This document shows, piece by piece, positions 8,723-18,447 of a DNA stretch of 64,000 nt. Position 1 is the first letter of the stretch. Each line of letters begins with the position of its first letter. A model generated the notes under the pieces. The model was given only the letters and a program-made list of their open reading frames with translations. It did not search any database and was not told the DNA's origin. The translations under genes and the position numbers were made by a program. Source of the stretch: Eutrophovita sp913057845 (lineage in GTDB: Bacteria; Pseudomonadota; Gammaproteobacteria; Burkholderiales; Eutrophovitaceae). The DNA lies in assembly GCA_963925895.1 (NCBI GenBank), contig CAWUVH010000001.1:13603-77602 (forward strand), given 5' to 3'.

Positions 8723-10026
8723 TGATCTATACCCATGAGTTCATTAAAGCTCAACTCAACTTCCTTTAACTGCGCTTTTCCTAAGGCCCAAGAGACCACA
8801 TTTTTCTCAACAACAAACGATTCTATCTCTCTCAAATGTTGAGTATTTTTGTAGTACCAATCTCGAACTTCTTGGGGCTTTTCATATCCAGTCGCCATTT
8901 CCTCAACCACTTCTTTAAGTTGATCAGGCTTAGGCTGCAATTCATTTTTTTCTGCGACGTGGGCAATGATTAATCCTAGCTTAACGCGACGCGTCGCTTC
9001 TTCGACGAACATCTCTTTGGGAAGGGTAACATCCCCAACTTTCATTCCTCGAGATTCCATATTCTGCTTCATTTGCTCAGAAAGTCTCTGCCCCTCTTCA
9101 TCAATCAAAGCTTGAGGCACGTCAAACTCCACCTGATCAAGCAACACCTTCATAACAAGATCTTTTTGGCGCGACTCCAACCGTTTAGCCACCTCGGTTT
9201 CGACGTTTTTCTTAACGTCAACACGAAGCTTTGCTACATCGCCATCCTCAAAACCTAGCTTCTTAGCAAAATCTGAGTCAATTTCAGGTAAAACTGCACC
9301 CAAAACCTCGTGAACCTTAACTTCAAACAGAGCTTTTTTCCCCGCTAAATCTTTGCTGGGATAATCCTCAGGAAACTGCACGTCAAAGGACTTTTCATCG
9401 GCAGCTTTCAATCCCGTCAACCCATTTTCAAAATCAGCAACTAACCGACCCTCTCCAAGGGGCATCACTACACCCTCGCCAGCCCCCCCCTCAAAAGGCT
9501 CGCCATCGACCGATCCTTTAAAATCTAATTTTATTTGATCTCCACTCTCTGCGGCTTTGTCTTGAGCGACAAAAGTAGCTCGTTGTTTTTGCATGATGCC
9601 AATAGTTGAATCAACTTCTGCATCTCCAACATTGACTGTAGCCTTATCAATTGTGCACGTCGTAATATCCTTTACTTCGATTGAGGGATAAACCTCGAAG
9701 GTGGCGCTAAACACGAAGGTTTCGTCTCCCTCCGCCTTCGCTTGAACATCGATTTTAGGAAGCCCGGCTATTTTTAACTCTTTTTGCTCTAGCGCTGCTC
9801 CAAAATTCTTTCCAATGACATCACTCATCACTTCACTGCGCACTTGACCACCATGTTGCTGCTCAACAATCTTCATGGGAACCTTGCCAGGCCTAAACCC
9901 CGCTACTTTGACGGTCTTTGACAAATGACCCAGTCGGGAAATCACCTCACTGTTAATCTCGGCCATTGGCACAGAAATTGACATTTTTCTTTCTAAGTTA
10001 CTTACTGTCTCTAATGTCGCGTCCAT
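8719..10026 (-). CDS. tig: Trigger factor (ribosome-associated chaperone)
   Basis: Trigger factor binds nascent chains at the ribosome exit tunnel and has peptidyl-prolyl isomerase activity. The N-terminal ribosome-binding domain contains the signature GFRPGKVP (about residues 43-50). A central FKBP-like PPIase domain follows (about 150-245, with DQIKLDFKGSVDGEPFEGG), then a helical C-terminal chaperone domain. The 435-residue length is typical. It is the first gene of the tig-clpP-clpX-lon cluster; a tRNA-Leu gene on the same strand ends 95 bp upstream. Confidence 0.96.
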   Translation of the reverse strand: MDATLETVSNLERKMSISVPMAEINSEVISRLGHLSKTVKVAGFRPGKVPMKIVEQQHGGQVRSEVMSDVIGKNFGAALEQKELKIAGLPKIDVQAKAEGDETFVFSATFEVYPSIEVKDITTCTIDKATVNVGDAEVDSTIGIMQKQRATFVAQDKAAESGDQIKLDFKGSVDGEPFEGGAGEGVVMPLGEGRLVADFENGLTGLKAADEKSFDVQFPEDYPSKDLAGKKALFEVKVHEVLGAVLPEIDSDFAKKLGFEDGDVAKLRVDVKKNVETEVAKRLESRQKDLVMKVLLDQVEFDVPQALIDEEGQRLSEQMKQNMESRGMKVGDVTLPKEMFVEEATRRVKLGLIIAHVAEKNELQPKPDQLKEVVEEMATGYEKPQEVRDWYYKNTQHLREIESFVVEKNVVSWALGKAQLKEVELSFNELMGIDQ

Positions 10027-10121
10027 ACTCTTCCCAAAAAAGATGTACGTACACCCTCGCTCGAGTAGTGAGGGGTTACGTTAAAACAGCGCAGCCAGCG
10101 CCTCGAACTATTACATAAAGT

Positions 10122-10206
10122 TGGTGCGAAAGGAGAGACTCGAACTCTCACGCCTCTCGGCGCCAGAACCTAAATCTGGTGCGTCTACCAATTCCGCCAC
10201 ATTCGC
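10122..10206 (-). tRNA. tRNA-Leu(TAG)
   Basis: An 85-nt class II tRNA on the minus strand with a long variable arm. The anticodon loop TTTAGGT gives TAG, the D arm matches E. coli leuW, and CCA is encoded. The acceptor strands GCGAATG and CTTTCGC pair except for a T-T opposition at the sixth pair. The position upstream of tig is common in gammaproteobacteria. Confidence 0.95.
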
Positions 10207-10311
10207 ATACAGCGCATTCTACTATAATCCACATATCCCGGTTATTTGAGCTTACAGCTTTTACGTTACTCAATCGCCACAGACTTAGTTTTACTTAATG
10301 GATATCTTGTT

Positions 10312-11124
10312 TTGCCTGTTGACCACTACGAAAATTTTCCCATCGCCTCGATAATACTACCCAAACATTTAAGGGCGCCCATCGAAACTATATATAACTT
10401 TGCTCGATCGGCAGATGATATAGCGGACTCCCTTGAACTACCTGCCACGTTCAAACAAGAACGATTGGGGTTTTTCCGTGAAGAACTTCAGAGAATTCAG
10501 TCAAGCCATTCGCCACTCACTCCACTCTTTTCAGAACTCGGCTTATTGATCGCACAACACAATCTGCCTATAACCTTATTTTTTCAATTGCTGGATGCTT
10601 TTGAGCAGGATCTCACTATCAAACGATACGAAAACTTTGCACAGCTTAGGATGTACTGCGATCGATCAGCAAACCCAGTCGGTCGTATTTTGCTGCACTT
10701 GTTTGGCCATGCTCAGGATGACAATCTTAAGTGGTCAGACTCAATTTGCACCAGTCTTCAAATCATCAACTTTCTCCAAGATATTACAGATGACTATGAG
10801 ATGGGGCGCATCTATCTGCCTCAAGACGAAATGGACTCCTTTGGCGTCACTGAGCACCACATCAAAAACAAAGTGTTTGATCTGAATTGGTTAAATTTTA
10901 TGGACTTTCAAATTAACCGAGCGCGTCAATACCTCGATGACGGATCCGCACTCTACGATAAACTACCCGGCAGAATGGGTATCGAAATAAAAACAATCGT
11001 CAAATCGGGGTTACAGGTGACCAAGAAACTCTCGGCTTCTCGGGGCAATGTTTTCGCTAAGACACATAAAATCAACTCATTAGACTTTGCTTGCATTTTA
11101 TTCCAAACCATTTTTCGTAACTAA
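10312..11124 (+). CDS. hpnC: Squalene synthase-like protein HpnC
   Basis: HpnC acts in the three-enzyme HpnCDE route from farnesyl diphosphate to squalene; it converts presqualene diphosphate to hydroxysqualene. The two Mg-binding Asp motifs of the trans-isoprenyl synthase fold are seen as SADDIADS and LQDITDDYEMGRIYLP. The frame extends to a TTG at 10246, but the family begins with VDHYENFP. The TTG at 10312 gives MPVDHYENF, has a weak TGGA upstream, and leaves room for the tRNA-Leu promoter, so I prefer it. The gene ends 1 nt into hpnD and starts a four-gene operon. Confidence 0.88.
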   Translation: MPVDHYENFPIASIILPKHLRAPIETIYNFARSADDIADSLELPATFKQERLGFFREELQRIQSSHSPLTPLFSELGLLIAQHNLPITLFFQLLDAFEQDLTIKRYENFAQLRMYCDRSANPVGRILLHLFGHAQDDNLKWSDSICTSLQIINFLQDITDDYEMGRIYLPQDEMDSFGVTEHHIKNKVFDLNWLNFMDFQINRARQYLDDGSALYDKLPGRMGIEIKTIVKSGLQVTKKLSASRGNVFAKTHKINSLDFACILFQTIFRN

Positions 11125-11957
11125 TGACACCTCAAGAGTATTGCGCCCAAAAAACTGCCCAGAGTGGATCCAGCTTTTACTATAGCTTCTTATTTCTCGA
11201 GAAAAATAAACGCGATGCCATTACCGCTCTCTATGCGTTTTGCCGAGAGGTGGACGACATTGTAGATGGGCCATCCGATGAACACGTCGCCAGATCAAAG
11301 TTAAGTTGGTGGAGTCACGAGATCGATGCCATGTGGTCAGGCTCACCCCTACACCCAGTCACTCAGGCGCTCTGCCCCTTTATAGAGCCCTATAAACTGG
11401 AGAAAAAACATTTCAAGCTCATTATCGATGGAATGTTGATGGACCTTGAAAAAAAACAATATGAAACCATGTATGAGCTAACCCAATACTGTTATCGATC
11501 CGCAAGTGCTGTTGGCATCCTCTCAGCAAATATTTTCGGCTACTCCCACCCAAACACACTGATCTATGCTGAGCAATTAGGGCTTGCGCTTCAGCTAACG
11601 AATATTCTGCGAGACATCAACGAAGACCTTGAGCGAGGTAGGATATACATACCACTCGAAGAGCTGAGAAAGGTAGGACTTAAAAGAGAGACAATTCGTA
11701 GTGCTGTAGGAACGCAATCCTTCGATCAGTTAATCACGAACCAAGTCAAAACAGCTCGTGAGCTTTTCGAGTCTGCGCATTCACATTTACATGCAGACGA
11801 CCGGAAATCCCAAAAAGCCGGATTAATCATGAGTGCCATATATCGTAAAGTTCTCGAAAAAATTGCTTCTAAACCCTCTCGTTCATTTATTAAACGCCAA
11901 ACGCTGACATCAATTCAAAAATTTTGGATTGCGTGGAGGGTTTGGTCAAAGTTATAA
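11124..11957 (+). CDS. hpnD: Presqualene diphosphate synthase HpnD
   Basis: HpnD condenses two farnesyl diphosphates into presqualene diphosphate, the first HpnCDE step. The 277 residues contain both Asp-rich motifs, CREVDDIVDG near residue 40 and ILRDINEDLERGRIYIP near 170, plus the conserved YCYRSASAVG segment. The ATG overlaps the hpnC stop as TAATG. It resembles phytoene synthase (CrtB), but pairing with hpnC and hpnE favours squalene synthesis. No squalene-hopene cyclase lies in the window, so the end product (hopanoid or other) is not shown here. Confidence 0.92.
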   Translation: MTPQEYCAQKTAQSGSSFYYSFLFLEKNKRDAITALYAFCREVDDIVDGPSDEHVARSKLSWWSHEIDAMWSGSPLHPVTQALCPFIEPYKLEKKHFKLIIDGMLMDLEKKQYETMYELTQYCYRSASAVGILSANIFGYSHPNTLIYAEQLGLALQLTNILRDINEDLERGRIYIPLEELRKVGLKRETIRSAVGTQSFDQLITNQVKTARELFESAHSHLHADDRKSQKAGLIMSAIYRKVLEKIASKPSRSFIKRQTLTSIQKFWIAWRVWSKL

Positions 11958-11960
11958 GGG

Positions 11961-13247
11961 ATGCCCTCTATCAACGTTGCCGTTATTGGAGCTGGCTGGG
12001 CTGGACTCTCAGCCGGGGTCACTTTGGTGGATGCCGGCATACCGACGACACTGTTTGAGACGTCACGCGTCCTAGGAGGCCGTGCTCGACAGGTCATTAT
12101 TAACGAGACAATACTCGATAACGGCATACACCTATTATCAGGCGCCTACACCGCAACACTATCAATTCTAAATCACATCCGAACACCGCTCGAAACTCTT
12201 GATTTAGATCGCCAGCCTTTTAAATACGCCTACGGCCCACTAAGAATAAGCACGCCATGCACGCCAATACCAGGAAAACAGTTACTCGGATTCTTATTTG
12301 CTCGCGGACTAAGCCTGACCGAAAAACTTAGAGCCCTTAAGTTTTTGAAGCTTATTAAAGATGGGGCGCTGATAGTGCATCCATCCGAATCGGCACACCA
12401 ACTCCTCTTGCGTCACGAACAAACAAATACCTTGATAGAGCTTCTGTGGAATCCAATTTGCCTCTCAGCACTGAATATTAACTGTGAACGCGGATGCGCT
12501 TCAGTATTCACCAACGTAATTTCAGATGCCTTACTTGGGTCCAAAAGAAGTAGTGATTTGTTATTCCCCACCAGTGACCTAACATCTCTTTTTGCATCGC
12601 GAGCAGGGAGATACATACAAAAACACAAGGGAATACTCCATTTAGGGCACAGAGCAAAAATTATTCAGGGCACGAATAACGAATTAAAATTAGAAGACTC
12701 GAATGAATCGTTTTCTCATATTGTGGTTGCAACTTCTCCCCATAATTTAAAAACTACATTCACAGAACCATCAATGATTCAATCCACCATCGACCAAATC
12801 GATCAATTTACGTATGAGCCCATATACACCATTTACCATCAATACAAAAAAGACTCATCAACTGGTGATCGAATGATTGGGCTCAACTCACCCTACGCTC
12901 ATTGGGTGTTTGATCGAGGGATCACCCACCAAGATTTAGGGCTCATTGGCGCTGTCATCAGTGGGGCAGGCCCACACCAAAACTTAACAAATGAGAAATT
13001 ATCCATTGAATCCGCAAAAGTTCTTGATGATGAATTCGGCTTGGGAACCCCCTTATGGAGCAAAGTGCTCGCTGAAAAACGCGCCACATTCTCTTGCACT
13101 CCGGGACTTCAACGACCTGCGCAAATAACCGAAAAAAATGGCATTATTCTCGCAGGCGACTACACCTATCGACGCTATCCCGCTACCCTTGAAGCCGCAG
13201 TTCGAAGCGGCATCGAGGCTTCAAACATTATCCTTAGGTCATTATGA
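11961..13247 (+). CDS. hpnE: Hydroxysqualene dehydroxylase HpnE
   Basis: HpnE is an FAD-dependent amine-oxidase-fold enzyme that reduces hydroxysqualene to squalene. The N-terminal dinucleotide motif GAGWAGLSAGVTL (about residues 10-22) and the following ETSRVLGGRAR segment are typical. The C-terminal FAD contact reads ILAGDYTYRRYPATLEAAVRSG. The 428-residue length fits the family. It begins three bases after hpnD and overlaps the next gene by 4 nt, so the four genes are probably one transcript. Confidence 0.92.
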   Translation: MPSINVAVIGAGWAGLSAGVTLVDAGIPTTLFETSRVLGGRARQVIINETILDNGIHLLSGAYTATLSILNHIRTPLETLDLDRQPFKYAYGPLRISTPCTPIPGKQLLGFLFARGLSLTEKLRALKFLKLIKDGALIVHPSESAHQLLLRHEQTNTLIELLWNPICLSALNINCERGCASVFTNVISDALLGSKRSSDLLFPTSDLTSLFASRAGRYIQKHKGILHLGHRAKIIQGTNNELKLEDSNESFSHIVVATSPHNLKTTFTEPSMIQSTIDQIDQFTYEPIYTIYHQYKKDSSTGDRMIGLNSPYAHWVFDRGITHQDLGLIGAVISGAGPHQNLTNEKLSIESAKVLDDEFGLGTPLWSKVLAEKRATFSCTPGLQRPAQITEKNGIILAGDYTYRRYPATLEAAVRSGIEASNIILRSL

Positions 13248-13996
13248 AATCTTTAATTGAAACACTTGAAAACGGAATCCGATTAGACGGAAAAACAATT
13301 CTAATTACAGGCGCCTCCAGCGGCGTTGGACGCGCCCTAGCACTCGCATGCGCCGATGTTGGTGCAACTGTATTGTTGAGCGGCAGAAACGTGAACGCCC
13401 TCAATGAAGTGTATGACCTCATTCAGTCAAAAGGTAATCCCAGGCCGGCCATATTAGAACTCGATCTCTGTAAAGCAACGGAAGTAGAAATTGGGAATGT
13501 CACTCAAGTCATCAAAACAAATATCGGCGCCCTTCATGGATTTGTCCATTGCGCAACCCACATTACTGAGCTAGGGCCAATCCGACACTTAGGACTTGCT
13601 GAATGGCAAGATCTGCTTAAAGTCAATGTCATTGCGCCCGCACTTTTGATTAGAGCCTGCGAACCCCTATTCGAAGCCTCCGGATCTGGATCAGTCGTGC
13701 TCACATCGGACAATCATGCACTATCCCTCGATGCATACTGGGGTGGTTATGCCATATCAAAATCAGCTCTCAATGCTTACGCAACATTACAATCGAACGA
13801 GTGGAAAGATGAAAGGCCATATAGAGTCAATATCATCACACCTGGCCCCATTAACTCCCCGTTACGATCAAAAACACACCCCGGCGAAGATCGCAACCTT
13901 CTGCGGCCAATAGATTCTTTATTGCCAACCTATATTTATCTACTGAGTGACTCAAGCATTCATACGAATGGCGAAAACTTTAGTTACTCACCTTGA
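13244..13996 (+). CDS. Short-chain dehydrogenase/reductase, YciK-like
   Basis: A 250-residue classical SDR. The NAD(P)-binding motif TGASSGVG is at about 22-29, and the active-site Tyr and Lys are in YAISKSA, about residues 168-174. The catalytic Ser position reads LTSDNHA. The layout and the C-terminal region (EDRNLLRPIDSLLPTYIYLL) resemble E. coli YciK, whose substrate is unclear. The ATGA overlap with hpnE places it in the squalene operon, but I see no direct evidence that it acts on an isoprenoid. Its 3' end overlaps the convergent thioesterase gene by 13 bp. Confidence 0.82.
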   Translation: MKSLIETLENGIRLDGKTILITGASSGVGRALALACADVGATVLLSGRNVNALNEVYDLIQSKGNPRPAILELDLCKATEVEIGNVTQVIKTNIGALHGFVHCATHITELGPIRHLGLAEWQDLLKVNVIAPALLIRACEPLFEASGSGSVVLTSDNHALSLDAYWGGYAISKSALNAYATLQSNEWKDERPYRVNIITPGPINSPLRSKTHPGEDRNLLRPIDSLLPTYIYLLSDSSIHTNGENFSYSP

Positions 13997-14409
13997 ATGA
14001 CAGCACGAAACCAATCGGGCACCGGTCTGGACTTTCCCGCAACAATATCAGCCCAGACCAAAATGGCTTCGGCCTCAGCAAAAATCTCTGATTCATCACT
14101 ACAGTTAAACAGTTGGTGATACATAGCAAAACTACTTTTACTCAATCTTCCAACGTAACTCGTGACAGAGAAAGTAGCGGGGTAAACTGCAGACTTAATA
14201 TATCGACACGTGATTGTTCCTAGAATCGGCCCATCTGACTTCGACGTGTAATCAATCTCTAAGTCATTAAACCAAGCAACGCGAGACTCCTCAAAGTATC
14301 TTAAGTAGGCAACATTGTTCATGTGCGCGAGACTATCCATCTCTCCCCAACGCATACTCATACGATCAGTTCGAACTAGTCTCATCGAATCTTTTAAAGA
14401 TGCATCCAT
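13984..14409 (-). CDS. Acyl-CoA thioesterase, hotdog fold (4HBT/YbgC-like)
   Basis: A 141-residue single-hotdog thioesterase. The segment MRWGEMDSLAHMNNVAYLRY carries the catalytic Asp of the 4-hydroxybenzoyl-CoA thioesterase family near residue 24, followed by FEESRVAWF. Such enzymes release acids from short or branched acyl-CoAs in the cytoplasm. It is divergent from the ETF-QO gene with a 108-bp spacer, and its tail overlaps the SDR gene. The substrate is not predictable from sequence alone. Confidence 0.85.
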   Translation of the reverse strand: MDASLKDSMRLVRTDRMSMRWGEMDSLAHMNNVAYLRYFEESRVAWFNDLEIDYTSKSDGPILGTITCRYIKSAVYPATFSVTSYVGRLSKSSFAMYHQLFNCSDESEIFAEAEAILVWADIVAGKSRPVPDWFRAVIQGE

Positions 14410-14517
14410 TTTTTATATCTCTATTAGGCTGAAAATATGTCATAAATGAATTAACATTTACGAACCTGAATATAACAGACATAATCAGGGTAATCCCTGA
14501 GATCGTAGGAGCTAGTT

Positions 14518-16146
14518 TTGTCAGATCGAGAGTCAATGGAGTACGACGTTGTTATTGTTGGCGCAGGACCCGCAGGGTTAGCGTGCGCGATTAAGCTCAA
14601 ACAGTTGGCAAATAATTCCGGGAATGACCTAACGGTCTGCATTGTTGAAAAAGGTTCGGAGGTTGGCGCGCATACTTTATCGGGCGCAGTAATTGAAACT
14701 CGGGCGCTAGATGAACTCATACCTGATTGGAAAAACTTAGGAGCGCCTCTAAATACCCCAGTCACCGAAGATCGTCTTCTGTATTTAACAGCATCGAAAT
14801 CCTATTCTTTACCGACTCCCTCGTATATGAATAACCACGGTAACTATATCGTGAGTTTAGGCAATGTCGTACGTTGGCTCGGAGAACAAGCCGAAGGATT
14901 AGGTGTTGAAATTTATCCAGGCTTTGCGGCCACCGAGATACTTTTTAACGATGATGGTTCAGTCAAAGGAATCGCAACTGGGGACATGGGTGTTGGAAAA
15001 GATGGGGAACATACCGATGGGTACCAACAAGGTATGGAGCTTCACGCAAAGCAAACGGTCTTCGCAGAAGGGTGTCGCGGATCATTGACCAAAGCAGCTA
15101 TAGAAAGATTCGATCTTCGAAAAGGTGTGGAACCACAGACCTACGGTATTGGCATCAAAGAACTCTGGGAGGTATCCCCAGAAAACCACCAAGAGGGCCT
15201 CGTCATACACTCCACGGGATGGCCTCTTGATTACCAAACATACGGCGGATCATTTTTATATCATCTCGAAAATAACCAAGTTGCAGTCGGATTCGTCGTT
15301 GGGCTCGATTACAAGAATCCATATTTATCCCCCTTTGATGAGTTTCAGCGATTTAAAACGCACCCGGATATCTGTAAAACTTTTGAAGGAGGTCGACGAA
15401 CCTCCTATGGTGCTAGAGCAATCTCAGAGGGTGGGTTCCAGTCAATTCCTCGACTCTCATTTCCTGGTGGACTTCTCATCGGAGATGCTGCTGGTTTTCT
15501 GAACGTACCCAAAATAAAAGGTTCTCATACCGCCATGAAGTCCGGCATAGTTGCTGCCGAGTCTCTCTTTAACGCCATGAGCACACCTGATGCTAGAGCG
15601 ACTCTGGATTACACTTATCGATTATCAAAATCATGGTTATGGGCAGAACTCAAAACCGTTCGAAATATCCGGCCTTCATTCAGGTGGGGGTTCTGGATTG
15701 GTATGCTCTACTCTGCGATTGACACATACATCCTCCGTGGAAAAGCACCTTGGACAATTAAGCATCATGAAGACCACAAACAGCTGATTCCAGCCAGAAA
15801 AGCGAAACAAATAAAATACCCAAAGCCAGATGGCATATTAACTTTTGATCGATTGACCTCAGTGTTTATTTCGAATACCAACCACGAGGAAAACCAAAGA
15901 TGTCATTTGCAACTAAAAAATGAGTCGACACCGATCACAATTAACTTAGCCGAATATGATGCTCCAGAGCAACGCTACTGTCCGGCTGGCGTATACGAAA
16001 TTATTACCGAGCAGAACATCCCAAAACTACAAATCAACGCACAAAACTGCGTTCACTGCAAAACGTGCGACATCAAAGACCCTACGCAGAATATTAACTG
16101 GATCCCACCAGAAGGTAGTGGTGGGCCCAATTATCCAAACATGTAG
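14518..16146 (+). CDS. Electron-transfer flavoprotein:ubiquinone oxidoreductase (ETF-QO)
   Basis: ETF-QO passes electrons from reduced ETF to ubiquinone at the inner membrane. The 542 residues have an N-terminal FAD motif (VVIVGAGPAGLACAIKL), a central ubiquinone-binding region, and a C-terminal 4Fe-4S site with Cys in CPAGVYE and CVHCKTCDIKDP. The C-terminal motif GSGGPNYPNM is typical. The start is TTG, eight bases after AGGAG; an ATG six codons in is a weaker alternative. The neighbouring etfA, etfB and acyl-CoA dehydrogenase genes supply its electron donors. Confidence 0.95.
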   Translation: MSDRESMEYDVVIVGAGPAGLACAIKLKQLANNSGNDLTVCIVEKGSEVGAHTLSGAVIETRALDELIPDWKNLGAPLNTPVTEDRLLYLTASKSYSLPTPSYMNNHGNYIVSLGNVVRWLGEQAEGLGVEIYPGFAATEILFNDDGSVKGIATGDMGVGKDGEHTDGYQQGMELHAKQTVFAEGCRGSLTKAAIERFDLRKGVEPQTYGIGIKELWEVSPENHQEGLVIHSTGWPLDYQTYGGSFLYHLENNQVAVGFVVGLDYKNPYLSPFDEFQRFKTHPDICKTFEGGRRTSYGARAISEGGFQSIPRLSFPGGLLIGDAAGFLNVPKIKGSHTAMKSGIVAAESLFNAMSTPDARATLDYTYRLSKSWLWAELKTVRNIRPSFRWGFWIGMLYSAIDTYILRGKAPWTIKHHEDHKQLIPARKAKQIKYPKPDGILTFDRLTSVFISNTNHEENQRCHLQLKNESTPITINLAEYDAPEQRYCPAGVYEIITEQNIPKLQINAQNCVHCKTCDIKDPTQNINWIPPEGSGGPNYPNM

Positions 16147-16217
16147 ATTGATCCCGCAGCAGTCAAACCCAAATCGAATGACACCAGCGTAGGAGATGGG
16201 TGGTTAAGGCTTGAACG

Positions 16218-16616
16218 TCAACTTTGCTGTATTGCACGAGGCTTACGATCATCATCAACAGCAACGTAAGTGAGTGTTGCATCTGTGACTTTCACAGTTT
16301 CGCCCAAGGATCGCCTCTGAGCATAAACCTCAACATCAACCGTAATCGACGTTTTTCCAACCTTAGAAATTGATGCATAAAAACTAACCAAATCACCAAT
16401 ATAAACTGGTTGCTTAAACAAAAAGGTGTTCACTGCAATCGTCACGATTCTTCCCTTAGCCAAGAGTGCCGCCGGAATACTTCCCGCGATATCAACTTGC
16501 GACATGATCCAACCGCCAAAAATATCGCCACTGTAATTAGCGTCAGAGGGCATAGGCACCACTCGCAACGTCGGATCCCGGCCCACTGGCAACACTTTGT
16601 CTGCGTTAATACCCAT
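16218..16616 (-). CDS. Acyl-CoA thioesterase, YciA-like hotdog
   Basis: A 132-residue acyl-CoA hydrolase of the YciA/BFIT hotdog type. The N-terminal motif PSDANYSGDIFGGWIMSQVD carries the catalytic Asp and the family GG. The middle region (FLFKQPVYIGDLVSFYA) is also typical. Its ATG overlaps the stop codon of the upstream acyl-CoA dehydrogenase gene as TGATG, so the two are probably co-translated, and it may relieve acyl-CoA accumulation during fatty-acid oxidation. Confidence 0.88.
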   Translation of the reverse strand: MGINADKVLPVGRDPTLRVVPMPSDANYSGDIFGGWIMSQVDIAGSIPAALLAKGRIVTIAVNTFLFKQPVYIGDLVSFYASISKVGKTSITVDVEVYAQRRSLGETVKVTDATLTYVAVDDDRKPRAIQQS

Positions 16617-18412
16617 CAGAAGTAGGACTCATCAAGAGCCACAATTGTTTTATGACCTGCTACGACTTGGTCTTTGAGTACACCGGATAATGGCAGTATG
16701 TTCTCTGCGTAAAAGCGGCTAGTCGCAAGTTTGCTTCTATAAAACTTTGCATTTGAACTCCCCGCATCTAATCCCTTCTTCGCGATAATTGCAGAACGCA
16801 CAAGCATCCATCCTCCAGCAACAGTACCGAAGAGTTTCAGCAGGGGTACGGATCCCGCAGAAGCTGTCTGCGGATCCTTAGAGTAAGTTTCAACCACCCA
16901 ACGCACTGACTCTTCAAGAGCCTCCACGGAAATTTCAAATTTATCTCTCATCACGGATAAACCAGAATGATCCTTAAATGCATCAAGATCCTGCAGCGTT
17001 TGACGCATAAAACCGATCAATTGAAACGCAGTTACCCCATGCTCTGACGCGACTTTACGACCAATTAAATCGTTCGCCTGAATCCCAGTTGTACCCTCAT
17101 ATATTGGTGTAATTCTTGCGTCACGCAGATACTGAGCCGCACCTGTTTCTTCAATAAATCCCATTCCCCCATGAACCTGCACCCCCATGGAAGTAATCTC
17201 AATCGACTGCTCAGTACACCACCCTTTGACAACAGGAGTCAAAAGGTCAAAAAGACTCTGATAATTCGCTCTCTCTGCCTCATCCGCATGGTGCAGCGCC
17301 CGATCCAGATAAGAACAAGTTTGAAGCGCTACCGCACGCATCGCTTCTACTTGAGATTTCATAGTAAGGAGCATTCGTCTCACGTCTGGATGATGGATGA
17401 TCGAAACGCGCTCCCCAGAGCCAGCACCGATACTCCGTCCTTGTATACGACCTTTAGCGAATTCAGCGGCACGCTGATAAGAACGCTCAGAGATCGCAAC
17501 ACCTTCAATCCCAACTTCCAAACGTGCGAAATTCATCATCGTGAACATGTACTGTAGCCCACGATTCTCTTCTCCAACAAGGTATCCGATAGCCCCATCA
17601 TCATCGCCGAAAGCCATGACGCAAGTTGGACTTGCGTGAATTCCAAGCTTTTCTTCGATAGACACGCACTTCACATCATTTCTTGGACCAATTGAACCAT
17701 CAGCATTTACCAAGAATTTGGGAACAACGAACAAGGAGATCCCTTTAACCCCTTCAGGGGCATCAGGGGTACGGGCAAGAACAAGATGGACGATATTGTC
17801 TGCCATCGTGTGTTCTCCCCACGTAATATAAATTTTTGTACCAAAAATTCGGTACTGATCCCCCTCCGGGATCGCTTTTGCACGAACAGCTGACAAATCA
17901 GAACCTGCTTGCGGTTCTGTCAGATTCATAGTTCCAGACCACTCACTACTGACTAGTTTCTTTAGGAAAATCTCCTTCAACTCATCTGATCCGTGTCTTT
18001 TAATCGCTTGAATTGCTCCTGCTGTCAGCATAGGACATAACGCAAATGACATGCATGAAGAGTTCCACATCTCGGCTGTGAGAGCCTGGATTATATGAGG
18101 TAATCCTTGCCCACCCCATTCGGGATCATTCGCAAGTCCACCCCAGCCACCATCAGAAAATTGTTTATAAGCCGCCGAAAAACCTGTCGCAGGGGTTACG
18201 ACGTGGTTCTCAAGTTTTGCCCCTTCCCGATCACCAGGCCAATTTAGGGGGTCCAGCACACCAGTGGCGAACTTACCTGCCTCCTCAATGATAGAGCTCA
18301 CTAAATCGGCGTTAATCTCTTCGTTACCAGGTAACGCTTGTATCGGTTCTAAACCGACAAGCTCGTTGACAACAAACTCCATGTCATCTGCAGGGGCTTG
18401 ATAGACGGACAT
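16616..18412 (-). CDS. Acyl-CoA dehydrogenase, large (about 600-residue) FadE5/DmdC-type
   Basis: An FAD-dependent acyl-CoA dehydrogenase of 598 residues, longer than the usual 380-400 because of a C-terminal helical extension found in the FadE5/DmdC subgroup. The signature MNLTEPQAGSDLSAVR and the C-terminal YEGTTGIQANDLIGRK are present; the Glu in YEGT is the expected catalytic base. It sits upstream of the YciA-like gene and downstream of etfA, so its electrons probably pass to EtfAB. The subgroup includes methylmercaptopropionyl-CoA dehydrogenase, but no other DMSP-demethylation gene is recognisable here, so I leave the substrate open. Confidence 0.9.
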   Translation of the reverse strand: MSVYQAPADDMEFVVNELVGLEPIQALPGNEEINADLVSSIIEEAGKFATGVLDPLNWPGDREGAKLENHVVTPATGFSAAYKQFSDGGWGGLANDPEWGGQGLPHIIQALTAEMWNSSCMSFALCPMLTAGAIQAIKRHGSDELKEIFLKKLVSSEWSGTMNLTEPQAGSDLSAVRAKAIPEGDQYRIFGTKIYITWGEHTMADNIVHLVLARTPDAPEGVKGISLFVVPKFLVNADGSIGPRNDVKCVSIEEKLGIHASPTCVMAFGDDDGAIGYLVGEENRGLQYMFTMMNFARLEVGIEGVAISERSYQRAAEFAKGRIQGRSIGAGSGERVSIIHHPDVRRMLLTMKSQVEAMRAVALQTCSYLDRALHHADEAERANYQSLFDLLTPVVKGWCTEQSIEITSMGVQVHGGMGFIEETGAAQYLRDARITPIYEGTTGIQANDLIGRKVASEHGVTAFQLIGFMRQTLQDLDAFKDHSGLSVMRDKFEISVEALEESVRWVVETYSKDPQTASAGSVPLLKLFGTVAGGWMLVRSAIIAKKGLDAGSSNAKFYRSKLATSRFYAENILPLSGVLKDQVVAGHKTIVALDESYF

Positions 18413-18447
18413 TAATACATTCCTTTACGAGTTTAAATGGAAGTCGG

